Positions 1-7,984 of a DNA stretch of 16,234 bases are shown here, piece after piece. The notes below the pieces were generated by a model. The model saw only the letters and a list, made by a program, of their open reading frames with translations, was not told the origin of the DNA and did no database searches. Made by a program: the position numbers and the translations under genes. Within the stretch, counting starts at the first letter, position 1, and each line of letters opens with the position of its first letter. The stretch is from BS750m-G62 sp964577175 (GTDB lineage: Bacteria; Planctomycetota; Phycisphaerae; FEN-1346): positions 1 through 16,234 of the forward strand of contig CAZNYC010000094.1 of NCBI GenBank assembly GCA_964577175.1, in the 5' to 3' direction.

Positions 1-4
1 TAGC

Positions 5-1687
5 TTACATGCCGGCCGCGCCGACGTCGGTCGGGCCTCCCTCGATCGGTTCGAACCACGTCTGGCGCTCGCGGGCCATCAGGATACGGCGGACCCAGCA
101 CTGGTCGTCGCGGTCGGGGAAATCCGACCGGTGGTGCACGCCGCGCGTCTCCGTCCGCGCCAGTGCCGCCTCGGTCATCAGCCGGCCGAGGGTGAGCATG
201 TTCTGGAGTTCCCAGCCGGCGGGCTCGGCGAAGACCTTGTCCAGAACGTAACTCTGCCAGAACCCGATGAGGCCGTCGGCCTCGGCGAGGTCGTCGCCGC
301 TGCGGACGATGCCGACGTTGCGCCACATGACGGCCCGGAGGCTGTCGCGGACGTCGGGCAGGTGCAACTGGCCGCGGGTGGAGTCCGTCACGTCGCTGCG
401 GACGTGCTCGGGGGGGGCGGGGCCGTTCAGGCGTCCGGCGGCGGACGGCCCGAGATCGTCCACGATATGCCGGCCGATGGCCCTCCCGTAGACGAGCCCC
501 TCCAGCAGGCTGTTCGAGCCCAGGCGGTTGGCGCCGTGCAGACCCGTGGACGACACCTCGCCGCAGGCGTACAGGTGCGCGATGCCCGTCCGGCCGTTCG
601 CGTCGACCCGCACGCCGCCGATCATGTAATGGGCGCTCGGCCGGACGGGGACCCAGTCCTGGGCGATGTCGATATCGAACTGGCTGCACGCGGCGGCGAT
701 GCCGGGGAACCGTTCGCGGACGCCGTCGCCCAGGCCCGTGAGGTCGAGGTAGACGTAGGCGGCGCCGGTGCGGCGCATGTGGTCGAGGATGGCCCGGCTA
801 ACGACGTCGCGCGGGGCGAGGTCGCCCATGGGATGGTACTCGGCCATGAAGGCCCGGCCGTTTTTGTCGACCAGCCGCCCGCCCTCGCCGCGGACGGTCT
901 CGGAGATGAGGTGCCGGCTCGCCCCCGCAATGTAGAGCGTCGTGGGATGGAACTGGACGAACTCCAGGTCCGCCAGCGGGGCGCCGGCCCGGTAACACAT
1001 GGCCAGGCCGTCGCCGGTGGCCACCGAGGGGTTCGTCGTCTCGCGGTAGATGCAGCCCAGGCCGCCGCTCGCCAGAACCGTCCGGCGGGCCCGGACCACG
1101 AACAGGCCGTGCGTCGCGTTCCAGGCCAGGACGCCGACGGCCGTGCCGTCCACGGTCAGGACGTCGACACCGAACGTGTTCTCGTAGATATCGATGGCCT
1201 CGTGCCGGATGACGCGGGCGAGGAGCGTGGAGGTGATTTCCTTGCCGGTCTCGTCGCCGCGGGCGTGGAGGACACGGGCGGCGGAGTGGCCTCCCTCGCG
1301 GCCGACGCTGATGTGGCCGTCCGCCCGGTCGAAGGCGGCCCCCCACTCGATGAGTTCACCGACGCACTCGGGTGCGGCCTCGACCACCCGCCGCACCACC
1401 GCCGCATCCGCCAGGCCGCAGCCCGTGCGGAGGGTGTCGGCCACGTGGCTCGCGACCGAGTCCGCCTCGTCGATGGCGGCGGCGATGCCACCCTGGGCGT
1501 AATAACTGTTCGATTCGGTCAGGCCGCTCTTCGTCAGGAGCGCCACGCGCAGCGCCGGCGCTATCTCGATCGCCGCCCGCAGCGCCGCCACCCCGCTGCC
1601 CAGAACCACCGCGTCCGCGAAGACCTGGGGCAGCCGGCCCGTGTCGAACGCCGTCAGGTACCGCCGCACCGGTGCGTCGTGTGGCAT
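5..1687 (-). CDS. nadB: L-aspartate oxidase (NadB)
   Basis: FAD enzyme that oxidises L-aspartate to iminoaspartate, the first step of de novo NAD synthesis; NadA normally uses the product. The 560-residue protein has the FAD-binding GSGVAA at residues 30-35, then SYYAQGGIAAA near 61-71, a substrate-site stretch with EFVQFHPTTLY and SETVRGEGGRLVD, a DLAPRDVVSRAI motif, and the FAD-capping HGANRLGSNSLLEG near the C-terminal third. These mark NadB rather than the SdhA or FrdA relatives. Length fits the family. I chose ATG at 1687 over an in-frame GTG at 1705 because GGGAG lies six bases before the ATG. It follows the FAH-fold gene by 36 bases, so the two are probably co-transcribed. No nadA or nadC is in the window. 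The gene ends five bases from the window edge but is complete. Confidence 0.95.
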   Translation of the reverse strand: MPHDAPVRRYLTAFDTGRLPQVFADAVVLGSGVAALRAAIEIAPALRVALLTKSGLTESNSYYAQGGIAAAIDEADSVASHVADTLRTGCGLADAAVVRRVVEAAPECVGELIEWGAAFDRADGHISVGREGGHSAARVLHARGDETGKEITSTLLARVIRHEAIDIYENTFGVDVLTVDGTAVGVLAWNATHGLFVVRARRTVLASGGLGCIYRETTNPSVATGDGLAMCYRAGAPLADLEFVQFHPTTLYIAGASRHLISETVRGEGGRLVDKNGRAFMAEYHPMGDLAPRDVVSRAILDHMRRTGAAYVYLDLTGLGDGVRERFPGIAAACSQFDIDIAQDWVPVRPSAHYMIGGVRVDANGRTGIAHLYACGEVSSTGLHGANRLGSNSLLEGLVYGRAIGRHIVDDLGPSAAGRLNGPAPPEHVRSDVTDSTRGQLHLPDVRDSLRAVMWRNVGIVRSGDDLAEADGLIGFWQSYVLDKVFAEPAGWELQNMLTLGRLMTEAALARTETRGVHHRSDFPDRDDQCWVRRILMARERQTWFEPIEGGPTDVGAAGM

Positions 1688-1723
1688 GCGTGTCTCCCGG
1701 CCCACTGCGCAACATGCAATTCG

Positions 1724-2518
1724 TTACAGGATATGAGCGGGCTTGGCGCCCTTCTCGCGTTCCGCCTCCACGGGGTTGGCGAGCACGCCGATGCCTTCGA
1801 CCTCCACCTCCACGCGGTCGCCCACCTCCATCGGGCCGATGCCCGACGGCGTGCCGGTGGCGATGACGTCGCCCGGTTCAAGGGTCATGATGCGGCTGGC
1901 CCAGCAGACGACGGACCGGCAGTCGAAAACGAGTTGGTCCGTCCGCGACGCCTGCCGCTGCTCGCCGCCCACGCGGCACGCGACGGCCAGGTCGTCCGGG
2001 TCGCCGGGGTCGGTCTCGATCCACGGGCCGAGGACGCCGAACGTGTCGAACCCCTTGGCGCGGCTCCATTGGCCGTCCTTCGACTGGAGGTCCCGTGCCG
2101 TCACGTCGTTGAAACACGTGTACCCGAAGACGGCGTCGCCCACCTTCTTCGGCGTGACGCTTCGGCAGCGGCGGCCGATGACGATGGCGAGTTCCGCCTC
2201 GTGGTCGACGCGGCCGGCCATCTTCGGGTAGACGATCGGCTGCTCCGGGCCGGCCAGGGCGGTGGCGGGTTTCAGGAACAGGACGGGTTCGGAGGGCAGG
2301 GGTTTGCCCATCTCCTCCGCATGGTCGCGATAGTTGAGGCCCAGGCACAGCATCTTGGACGGGCGGCAGGGGGCGAGCAGGTCGAGGTCCTCCAAGGCGT
2401 AGGTCGTCTCCATGGGGGTGACGCCCTCGAAGAACGGTCGGAGGAGTTCGCGGACCTCGTCGCCCTCGACGACGCCGTAACGGATGTCGCCGTCGACCTG
2501 GAAGCGCACGAAACGCAT
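1724..2518 (-). CDS. Fumarylacetoacetate hydrolase-fold protein
   Basis: A 264-residue cytosolic enzyme of the FAH superfamily, which cleaves or tautomerises acyl-pyruvate-like diketo acids with a divalent metal. The catalytic pair sits in LNYRDHAEE (H66, E69). The metal ligands read as E107, E109 and D138, the same E-x-E plus 29-residue spacing as in FAHD1. RAKGF and the terminal TGTPSGIGPM loop with GDRVEVEVEGIG are typical of the family. The ATG at 2518 has an AAGGA-like ribosome site seven bases upstream. It precedes nadB by 36 bases, an operon-like arrangement. The exact substrate cannot be read from the sequence; acylpyruvase, oxaloacetate decarboxylase or tautomerase, and hydroxyhepta-dienedioate isomerase are all possible. 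Because aspartate oxidase yields iminoaspartate, which hydrolyses to oxaloacetate, an oxaloacetate role is attractive but inferred. Confidence 0.88.
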   Translation of the reverse strand: MRFVRFQVDGDIRYGVVEGDEVRELLRPFFEGVTPMETTYALEDLDLLAPCRPSKMLCLGLNYRDHAEEMGKPLPSEPVLFLKPATALAGPEQPIVYPKMAGRVDHEAELAIVIGRRCRSVTPKKVGDAVFGYTCFNDVTARDLQSKDGQWSRAKGFDTFGVLGPWIETDPGDPDDLAVACRVGGEQRQASRTDQLVFDCRSVVCWASRIMTLEPGDVIATGTPSGIGPMEVGDRVEVEVEGIGVLANPVEAEREKGAKPAHIL

Positions 2519-2547
2519 TCGTATTCCTTTATGATGCCGCCGGTGTG

Positions 2548-2576
2548 CCCGGCCTTTCGCTCCGCATAAGGCCGGG
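2548..2576. repeat. Hairpin repeat, TTTCGCT-loop family (copy 1)
   Basis: Perfect 9-base arms CCCGGCCTT and AAGGCCGGG around an 11-base loop that starts TCGCTCCG. It lies between the stop of the secreted protein gene and the start of the FAH-fold gene. Matching elements with the same arm and loop plan occur at 5383-5411, 7948-7974 and 14977-15004. It could end transcription from the upstream gene, but no strong T-run follows on the minus strand. Confidence 0.75.
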
Positions 2577-2619
2577 CTTTAGCGCGACCGAGGGTGCGCC
2601 GCGTGCCGTTGGGCGTTTT

Positions 2620-2646
2620 CATTCAGCATTTATCATTCTTCATTCA
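2620..2646 (-). repeat. AATG heptad array (short copy)
   Basis: On the minus strand AATG recurs exactly every seven bases four times (CATT on the plus strand at 2620, 2627, 2634 and 2641). The stretch is AT-rich in a GC-rich genome. It overlaps the stop codon of the secreted protein gene (2640-2642), so the last codons of that gene lie in the array. It resembles the longer array at 8891-9019. Confidence 0.65.
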
Positions 2647-5285
2647 CTGCCGCCCATCCCCCACCACGTCTGGCACGGGAGGGTGGGCTCGGAGAGCGGC
2701 AGAAAACTGCACGGGTTCGTCAGGAACACCGGCACACCCGCCTCGCGCGCCCATGCCAGCGCCGGGCCGTCGCCGTTGCCGATGCGGATACCGAACCGGA
2801 AGATCCGATCCGGCCCCGGCGCGAGCGGCGCCAGCGCCTCCCACGGAATCGCCGCCTCGTACAGCGTGTGCCCGATGGCGTCGTCGCGGGCGATGTCGGC
2901 GACGGACTCCTCGACCGGCCCGTACCACGGGTCCAGGTTCCCCGGCATGTGCGTGCGAAGGACGGCCCCCGGGCGGCGCAGGCGGATCACCCGGGCGCCG
3001 TCGGGCCCGAAGGTGATGGCCATGAGGTGCTGCGTGTCGCGGAACGCCCCCTCGGGCAGGGCCCACCCTCGGGCGGGATGGCCGAAGTCGTCGTCGGCCC
3101 GTCCCTCGCCGCCCCAGGCAAGTTGGACGGCGTCGCCGCTGTAGGCGAACGGTCCGCCGCGGAACGTGGCCCGCTCGCGCTGCACGCTCGCCGACACGTA
3201 GAAGAACGCCTCGTCCCAGGCGGTGCGGACCTCGGCCGAGACCTCGCCGGCCGGTCCCTCGAGAATCACCGGATCGATGCCGTCCCAGTCCGCGAGGCCG
3301 AACCCGACCTCGATGGTGCGGTGCGGCGTCCGGGCCCGCCACACCTCCTGCCGGTGCCGCACGAATTCCTCATCGAGCGAGACGACCGCCTCCACGGGAT
3401 ACGGTCCGCGGCCGGCGTCGTCGGGGGCGGTGCACTCGAACGAGACCTCGCCGGCCTGGCCGGGTTCGAGGTCGAATCGGCGTTTGGCGTCGCCGGTCTG
3501 CCACCCGTCGGGCAGAAGGAGCCCCGCCCGGCCGGCCATCTTCTTCGGCCGATGGCTCTGAACCCACAGGGTGATGCGGGTCTTGCCCGGCACCTGGCCG
3601 CGGATCAGGCTCTCGACCCGCACCGTGGCGGGCGCGATGCCGATGATCTCGGCCTTCCGCAGGCGGCCCCGAAGGGCGCCGGCCGAGAGTTCCGCGCTGA
3701 CCACGTAGACGGGCGCTTCGCTCAGCGGGACGATGAGGCGCCGGCCCTTCCAGATGCCGACCGGACGGCCGACCACGTCCGTCGCCTCCAGCCCCAGGCC
3801 GTCGTCGAAGACCAGGACGCCGCGGTCGCACGCGCCCTCCTCGCCGCCCACCCACGACCACACGACGGCCGTCTGCTGCCGCGGACCGCTGAAGACGTGG
3901 CCGCTGAGGAGCGGCACGTCGTCCCAGGCGTCGCCCTCGTACGAGGCCTCCCCCAGCAGGTGCGCCATCCACGCGTAGACGGCCGCCGAGGACTGCGGTG
4001 CCGGCAGGCCGCGGTCCCACTCGAAGAAGACGCGCTCCGCCCCCGCCGCCATGGCCGACACTTGCCGCGTGACGAGTTTCCAGCCCTGCTGCTGGGGCGA
4101 CCGGGCGCCGGGTTCCTCCGCGGCCGTGACGACGGCGGCGCGGGCGATGCCCATCCGCCGGGCCATCTGGACGCCGTAGTCCACGCTCCGCCGGTACCCG
4201 CCGCTGCGGAGAGAGGTGGCGTCGCCCCCCGCCTCGGTGTACAGGACGATGCCGTCCGCCCCCGCCAGGACGGGCCCTTCCGTCAGGACGCTACCGAGGA
4301 CGGAGGGCGTGGCGCCGACCCACAACTCGGCCGGCGACTCGCTCCGGCGGACGGCCCGGAGCAGCCCCGCGACCGTCTCCCGGTAGGACGCGACGGACGC
4401 GGCCAAGGCGCCGGGGTCGAGGGCCGGCCGGCGGCCGAGGTGCCACGCGGGCACGGTCTCGGCAAGGGGGGCGATCGCCTCGGCGGCGGTCGCGGCAAAC
4501 ACCTCAGGGGCCGGCTCGCGCTGCGGTATCCGGATCGGCACCACGGGCGTCGGCACGAGCCCCGCCGAGCGGACGGCCTCCAGCGCCGCCTTTGAGCCGT
4601 CCCAGTCCGTCGCCAGGTGATGGGCGCCCAGACGGTGCGCTGCGGCCGGCAAGCCGTCCGGCACGGGCCCCGGCGGGGCGAGCAGGCCGAAGGCGTTCTT
4701 TGCCGTCGGGCCGTCCGGAGGCGGCTGGACCACCGCCACGCCCCGCGCCGACGAGGCGGTCCGGTCGCCGGAGGCGGCCGTCACGAGCACGTGGTAATAG
4801 CCGGCCGCCGTCGCCTCGTCGATGACCAGGTCCGCGTGCGCCTCGCCGGCGGCGTCGGGGAAGACCTGGGGCAGGTCGGCGCCGGCGACCTTCCGGCCGT
4901 AAAAGTCCTGCACGACGTACCGCAGCCGGACGGCGCCGGGCGCGCCCGTCGTCCGGACGCGGACGCGGAGCCGGACGGGCAGGTCGCCGCCCGGCCCCAT
5001 CGGGTACACGGCGAGGGGCGCGGCCGGTTGGACCTCGACGGCGAGGGGGGCGTCGGCGGCGGGCGGCGCGGGCGTCTCGTGCGTGTACTGGTGGAATACC
5101 TCGGCGAGGATGCGGCGTTGGAGGTCGGTCAGGCCGAGGCGCTCCATGGCCTCGGTGGCCGGCTGCCACAACTCGGCCGGACCTTCCTCGCGAACGGGCT
5201 TGGCGGGCTTCGGCGCCGGGGCCGCCGGCGCCACCGTCCCGCTGAGCAGCACCAGACCGATCCCGATGAGACGGCGGACGACCAT
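2640..5285 (-). CDS. Secreted multidomain protein with C-terminal CBM9-like domain
   Basis: An 881-residue protein with no specific name I can support. It starts with a signal peptide (basic MVVRR, a hydrophobic core, then an Ala/Pro-rich stretch), so it is probably exported. A beta-rich, Ig-like region follows. A central region of about 300 residues has short alternating helix and strand segments (HRLGAHHLATDWDG, then GIVLYTEAGG) like a diverged TIM-barrel glycosidase. I see no clear catalytic acid pair. A further Ig-like segment (LLLPDGW, FDLEPGQAGEVSFECTAP) resembles the NEW3 domain beside glycosidases. Residues about 653-881 look like a family 9 carbohydrate-binding domain (ADWDG, FFYVSASV, GDAVQLAW, YEAAIPWEAL, FRFGIRIGN). 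I chose ATG 5285 over an in-frame upstream start at 5345 because GGGGAG lies six bases before it and a good promoter overlaps the earlier start. Likely role: binding or processing polysaccharide outside the cytoplasm. Confidence 0.8.
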   Translation of the reverse strand: MVVRRLIGIGLVLLSGTVAPAAPAPKPAKPVREEGPAELWQPATEAMERLGLTDLQRRILAEVFHQYTHETPAPPAADAPLAVEVQPAAPLAVYPMGPGGDLPVRLRVRVRTTGAPGAVRLRYVVQDFYGRKVAGADLPQVFPDAAGEAHADLVIDEATAAGYYHVLVTAASGDRTASSARGVAVVQPPPDGPTAKNAFGLLAPPGPVPDGLPAAAHRLGAHHLATDWDGSKAALEAVRSAGLVPTPVVPIRIPQREPAPEVFAATAAEAIAPLAETVPAWHLGRRPALDPGALAASVASYRETVAGLLRAVRRSESPAELWVGATPSVLGSVLTEGPVLAGADGIVLYTEAGGDATSLRSGGYRRSVDYGVQMARRMGIARAAVVTAAEEPGARSPQQQGWKLVTRQVSAMAAGAERVFFEWDRGLPAPQSSAAVYAWMAHLLGEASYEGDAWDDVPLLSGHVFSGPRQQTAVVWSWVGGEEGACDRGVLVFDDGLGLEATDVVGRPVGIWKGRRLIVPLSEAPVYVVSAELSAGALRGRLRKAEIIGIAPATVRVESLIRGQVPGKTRITLWVQSHRPKKMAGRAGLLLPDGWQTGDAKRRFDLEPGQAGEVSFECTAPDDAGRGPYPVEAVVSLDEEFVRHRQEVWRARTPHRTIEVGFGLADWDGIDPVILEGPAGEVSAEVRTAWDEAFFYVSASVQRERATFRGGPFAYSGDAVQLAWGGEGRADDDFGHPARGWALPEGAFRDTQHLMAITFGPDGARVIRLRRPGAVLRTHMPGNLDPWYGPVEESVADIARDDAIGHTLYEAAIPWEALAPLAPGPDRIFRFGIRIGNGDGPALAWAREAGVPVFLTNPCSFLPLSEPTLPCQTWWGMGGSE

Positions 5286-5316
5286 GATCCACTCCCCTTG
5301 CGATGCGGAGTCCCCG

Positions 5317-5345
5317 ATTATAGACCCGCCGCGGGAGGCGGACAA
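5317..5345 (-). promoter_or_regulatory. Sigma-70-like promoter for the secreted protein gene
   Basis: On the minus strand the -35 box TTGTCC (5345-5340, four of six consensus bases) is followed after 17 bases by a perfect TATAAT (5322-5317). Transcription would begin near 5310, about 25 bases before ATG 5285, which also carries a good Shine-Dalgarno site. The promoter overlaps the first codons of the longer reading frame, which argues against the upstream start. Confidence 0.65.
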
Positions 5346-5358
5346 AGGAAAACGGGCG

Positions 5359-5377
5359 CCCCCGGCCGCGCCGGGGG
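5359..5377 (-). terminator. Possible terminator hairpin after the CNNM pair
   Basis: Perfect 7-base arms CCCCCGG and CCGGGGG around a 5-base loop. On the minus strand it is followed by CGCCCG and then TTTT. It lies about 90 bases beyond the stop of the second CNNM gene and upstream of the promoter at 5317-5345, the right place to end the CNNM transcript. The T-run is short and offset, so this is tentative. Confidence 0.35.
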
Positions 5378-5382
5378 TGGTC

Positions 5383-5411
5383 CCCGCCCTTTCGCTTCGG
5401 CCAAGGGCGGG
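5383..5411. repeat. Hairpin repeat, TTTCGCT-loop family (copy 2)
   Basis: Perfect 9-base arms CCCGCCCTT and AAGGGCGGG with an 11-base loop TCGCTTCGGCC. It has the same plan and size (29 bases) as copy 1 at 2548-2576. The arms differ by matched changes on both sides, so pairing is kept. Confidence 0.75.
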
Positions 5412-5430
5412 CGTCCAGGCCCGGCGCGAA

Positions 5431-5456
5431 CGCGGTGGGCAGGACTGCCCACCGCG
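5431..5456. repeat. 24-base GCGGYGGG palindrome (copy 1)
   Basis: Perfect 11-base arms CGCGGTGGGCA and TGCCCACCGCG with a 4-base loop, 14 bases past the stop of the second CNNM gene. The inner 24 bases (5432-5455) match the family plan of GCGGYGGGY, six bases, RCCCRCCGC. The hairpin is stable and could protect the 3' end of the mRNA or end transcription. Confidence 0.75.
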
Positions 5457-5469
5457 CCTCCCCCTTGCC

Positions 5470-6480
5470 TCACCACGCCGCCAGGTCGCCCACGATCTCC
5501 TCGACGAGGTCCTTGACGGTGACGATGCCGACGGCCCTGCCCTTGTCGTCGACGACGACGGCCATGGCGGCGCGGGCCCGGCGCATCCGCACGAGCGACG
5601 TGCCCACGGTGGCGGCGGCGGGGAGGCGGACCACGTCGCGGCGCATGGCGGCCGCCATGTTGAAATCCTCCCGGAACAGCACGTCGTTGATGTGGACGAT
5701 GCCGACGACGTTCGCGCGGTGGTTCTCGTACACCGGCAGGCGGGAGTAGGAGTGCCGGCTCAGTTCGCGGGCGAAGCGGCGCTGGGTCGCGTCGACCGGC
5801 ACGGCCGCCACCTGCCGCAGCGGAATCATCACGTCGCCCACCGTCTTGTCGCGGAGGGTGAGAACCTTCTCGGCCAGTTGGTCCTGGTACCCGGTGATGA
5901 CGCCCTCGGCGAGGCCCTCGCGGATGATGGCCCGCAGCCGCTGCCGGGGCGAGAACGGGCTCACGGCGCCCCGCCGGCGGGCAATCCGCAGCACCAGCGC
6001 GCTGATGCCCTTCAGCGCCGGCACCAGCCCCACCGCGTACAGGCCGAGGTAGACCGCCCGGATAGGCCGGGCCAGGCGGCACATCCGGTCGCCCGGGGCG
6101 AAGGTGAAGACGTTCTTCGGCAGGACCTCGCAGAAGACGAACAGGATGGGCGTGGCGACGGCCGTGGCCGTCAGTTGCACCGCCACGTCGCCCGCTCCCG
6201 CCACCCATCGGGCCACCAGGGCCGTCACCGCCGCCGTCAGCAGGTAGTTGCCCACGTTGTTGACGATGAGGATGCTGATGATGAGGCCGGGCAGGTCGCC
6301 CAGCAGCCGGAGCAGCGTGCCCGCCCGGTGGTCGCCGTCGTCGGCCCGAAGCCGCAGGCGGATCCGGTTCAGGCGGTAGGAGCCGGTCTCGACGGCGCTG
6401 GCCACGAATGAGACGGCCAGCCCCGCCGCGACCGCCAGGTACAGGCCGTAACGGGCCAGGATGTCGGCCAGGGCATCCAC
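5470..6480 (-). CDS. CNNM/CBS-domain membrane protein, short form
   Basis: A 336-residue inner-membrane protein of the CNNM (DUF21) plus CBS family, whose members are linked to Mg2+/Co2+ transport. Hydrophobic segments lie near residues 12-30, 60-85, 95-125 and 135-160. The core includes AVETGSYRLNR, the counterpart of the FSGAETALF motif in its neighbour, and FCEVLPKNVF. A CBS pair follows, with DVMIPLRQVAAVP, YSRLPVYENHRANVVGIVH, then AVVVDDKGRAVGIVTVKDLVEEIVG. The protein stops right after the second CBS domain and lacks the C-terminal CorC/HlyC domain of its neighbour. It starts at GTG 6480, two bases past the stop of the upstream paralogue, with GAGGAG 11 bases before; co-translation is likely. 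The transported ion cannot be told from sequence. Confidence 0.88.
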   Translation of the reverse strand: MDALADILARYGLYLAVAAGLAVSFVASAVETGSYRLNRIRLRLRADDGDHRAGTLLRLLGDLPGLIISILIVNNVGNYLLTAAVTALVARWVAGAGDVAVQLTATAVATPILFVFCEVLPKNVFTFAPGDRMCRLARPIRAVYLGLYAVGLVPALKGISALVLRIARRRGAVSPFSPRQRLRAIIREGLAEGVITGYQDQLAEKVLTLRDKTVGDVMIPLRQVAAVPVDATQRRFARELSRHSYSRLPVYENHRANVVGIVHINDVLFREDFNMAAAMRRDVVRLPAAATVGTSLVRMRRARAAMAVVVDDKGRAVGIVTVKDLVEEIVGDLAAW

Positions 6481-6482
6481 GG

Positions 6483-7799
6483 TCAGGGCGTCTCCTCGGC
6501 CGGGGGTTCAGGGGCGGAGCCGCCGGTGTCGAGCAGGCGGACGCGGACCCAGGTCACGCGGCGGCGGCGGACCTCCTCGATGCGGAACTCGACGTTCCCC
6601 CATCGGATGCGTTCGCCCTGCTCCGGCAGCCGGCCGAGCAGGCTCGTGACGAACCCCGCGAGGGTGGCGTACCGGCCGCCGCCCTCCGGCAGACGGGCGC
6701 CGAAGAGGTCCTCCCAACTGCGGACGGAGAGGTCGCCGGCGAGGCGGTACTCCGACGTCCCCAGCCGCTGGACCGGCTCGGCCGTGGGCCGGTCGGTCTC
6801 GTCCTCGATCTCGCCGACGATCAGTTCCAGGCAGTCCTCCACCGTCACGACGCCCGCCAGCCCGCCGAACTCGTCCACCACGACGGCGAACTGGATGCGT
6901 CGGCTGCGGAACTCCTTCAGCAGGCTCTCGACGGTCTTCATCTCCGGCACGAAATAGACCGGCCGGACCAGTCGCCGCAGCGGCCCCTCCGGATGCAGGT
7001 ACGCCGTCTTCGCGTACACGATGCCGACGACGTGGTCCATCTTGCCGTCGTAGACGAGCAGTTTCGTGAGGCGCGACCGGCGGAAGAGGCGGAGGGCCTC
7101 ATCTACGGGGGCGGCGAGGTCGCAGGCGACGACCTCGACGCGGGGCGTCATGGCCTCGCGGACGCGGCGCTCGCGCAGGTCGAGCACCTCGACGAGCATG
7201 TCGCTCTCGTCCGGGGTAACCGCCCCCTCGCGCTCCGACAGTTCCACCACCGCCTGGAGTTCGTCGGTGGTCATGAGGGGTACCTCGCGGAGGCGACGGC
7301 CGGTGATGAGCCGCTCCAGCGGCACCACGATGCCGCCCACGAGCACGATACGGATCGGCGTGACGGCATACTCCAGAACGGTGAGCGGCAGGCTGGCCAG
7401 CGGGGCGAACCACCCCGGCAGGATCGCCCCCACGCTCTTGGGGGCCACCTCGCCGAACAGGATGACCGCCAGCGGCGTGGCGGTGCCGATGGCGATCCGC
7501 CACTCCGACTGCACCTCCGGGAACCGGTGCCCGATCGCCTGGATCAGCACGACGCTGGTCGCAAAGAGGGCCACGTTCACCGCGTTGTTGCCGAAGAGGA
7601 CCGTAACGAGCAGGCGGCGGGGGTCCTCCATCAGGCGGGCGGTGGCCCGGCGAAACGGGCTGCGGGCGTCGCGGAACCGGCGCACCTGTTCGCGCGAGAG
7701 GTTGAACAGCGCCGTCTCCGCCCCGGAGAAGAACGCGCTGCCGCCCAGCAGCAGGAGCATGGCGGCCACGTGCCAGGGGAACTCGGCGAGGACGGTCAT
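6483..7799 (-). CDS. CNNM/CBS/CorC-type membrane protein, full form
   Basis: A 438-residue inner-membrane protein with the full HlyC/CorC-like layout. The CNNM transmembrane domain (residues about 1-190) has a first helix ending in FFSGAETALFNLSREQ, a second in LLVTVLFGNNAVNVALF, and FGEVAPKSVGAILPG. A CBS pair follows (about 205-330), with REAMTPRVEVV, LTKLLVYDGKMDHVVGIVYAK and FAVVVDEFGGLAGVVTVEDCLELIVGEI. The C-terminal CorC_HlyC domain (about 345-430) contains YRLAGDLSVRSW and GRYATLAGFV. Family members are associated with Mg2+/Co2+ efflux, with CBS domains sensing adenine nucleotides; the ion here is unproven. I prefer ATG 7799; an in-frame GTG at 7808 adds three residues and cannot be excluded. 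A small hairpin (7806-7817) covers the ribosome-binding region. Confidence 0.9.
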   Translation of the reverse strand: MTVLAEFPWHVAAMLLLLGGSAFFSGAETALFNLSREQVRRFRDARSPFRRATARLMEDPRRLLVTVLFGNNAVNVALFATSVVLIQAIGHRFPEVQSEWRIAIGTATPLAVILFGEVAPKSVGAILPGWFAPLASLPLTVLEYAVTPIRIVLVGGIVVPLERLITGRRLREVPLMTTDELQAVVELSEREGAVTPDESDMLVEVLDLRERRVREAMTPRVEVVACDLAAPVDEALRLFRRSRLTKLLVYDGKMDHVVGIVYAKTAYLHPEGPLRRLVRPVYFVPEMKTVESLLKEFRSRRIQFAVVVDEFGGLAGVVTVEDCLELIVGEIEDETDRPTAEPVQRLGTSEYRLAGDLSVRSWEDLFGARLPEGGGRYATLAGFVTSLLGRLPEQGERIRWGNVEFRIEEVRRRRVTWVRVRLLDTGGSAPEPPAEETP

Positions 7800-7852
7800 G
7801 GGTCTCACACTCGTGTGCTGTCAGGCTCTATTCTGCAGGGTGCCACTGGCGG

Positions 7853-7934
7853 CTTGCCCGGCCGGGAGCGCACGGATTGGCAAGCAATCCGTGGCACCGG
7901 CGCGTTCGGCGCGGCGGGCCTTCCGGCCCACCGC
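7853..7934 (-). repeat. Composite palindromic element (copy 1)
   Basis: Positions 7853-7898 form a 46-base block repeated without a mismatch at 10598-10643. It holds half of the GCAAGA-loop palindrome (CTTGCCCGGCCGGG) and an inner hairpin around GGATTGGCAAGCAATCC. After a 12-base linker comes a copy of the 24-base palindrome (7911-7934) with spacer CTTCCG. Read on the minus strand the order is 24-base palindrome, inner hairpin, GCAAG half. It lies just upstream of the CNNM pair. Confidence 0.75.
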
Positions 7935-7947
7935 GGTTGCACCGGTA

Positions 7948-7974
7948 CCCGGCCTTTCGCTGCGCTCAAAACCG
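7948..7974. repeat. Hairpin repeat, TTTCGCT-loop family (copy 3, decayed)
   Basis: CCCGGCCTT, then TCGCTGCGC, then TCAAAACCG. The loop matches copies 1, 2 and 4, but the right arm has lost bases, so the stem is imperfect. It sits between the composite element at 7853-7934 and the compound palindrome at 7985-8084. Confidence 0.6.
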
Positions 7975-7984
7975 TGTGCCGTGC

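Noticed and set aside
131..2569. An 812-codon plus-strand open frame opposite nadB and the FAH-fold gene
   Set aside because: High GC gives few stop codons. The translation has no recognisable domain, while the opposite strand encodes two clear enzymes.
2868..4595. A 575-codon plus-strand frame opposite the secreted protein
   Set aside because: Antisense shadow; low-complexity Arg/Pro/Ala/Gly content and no motif.
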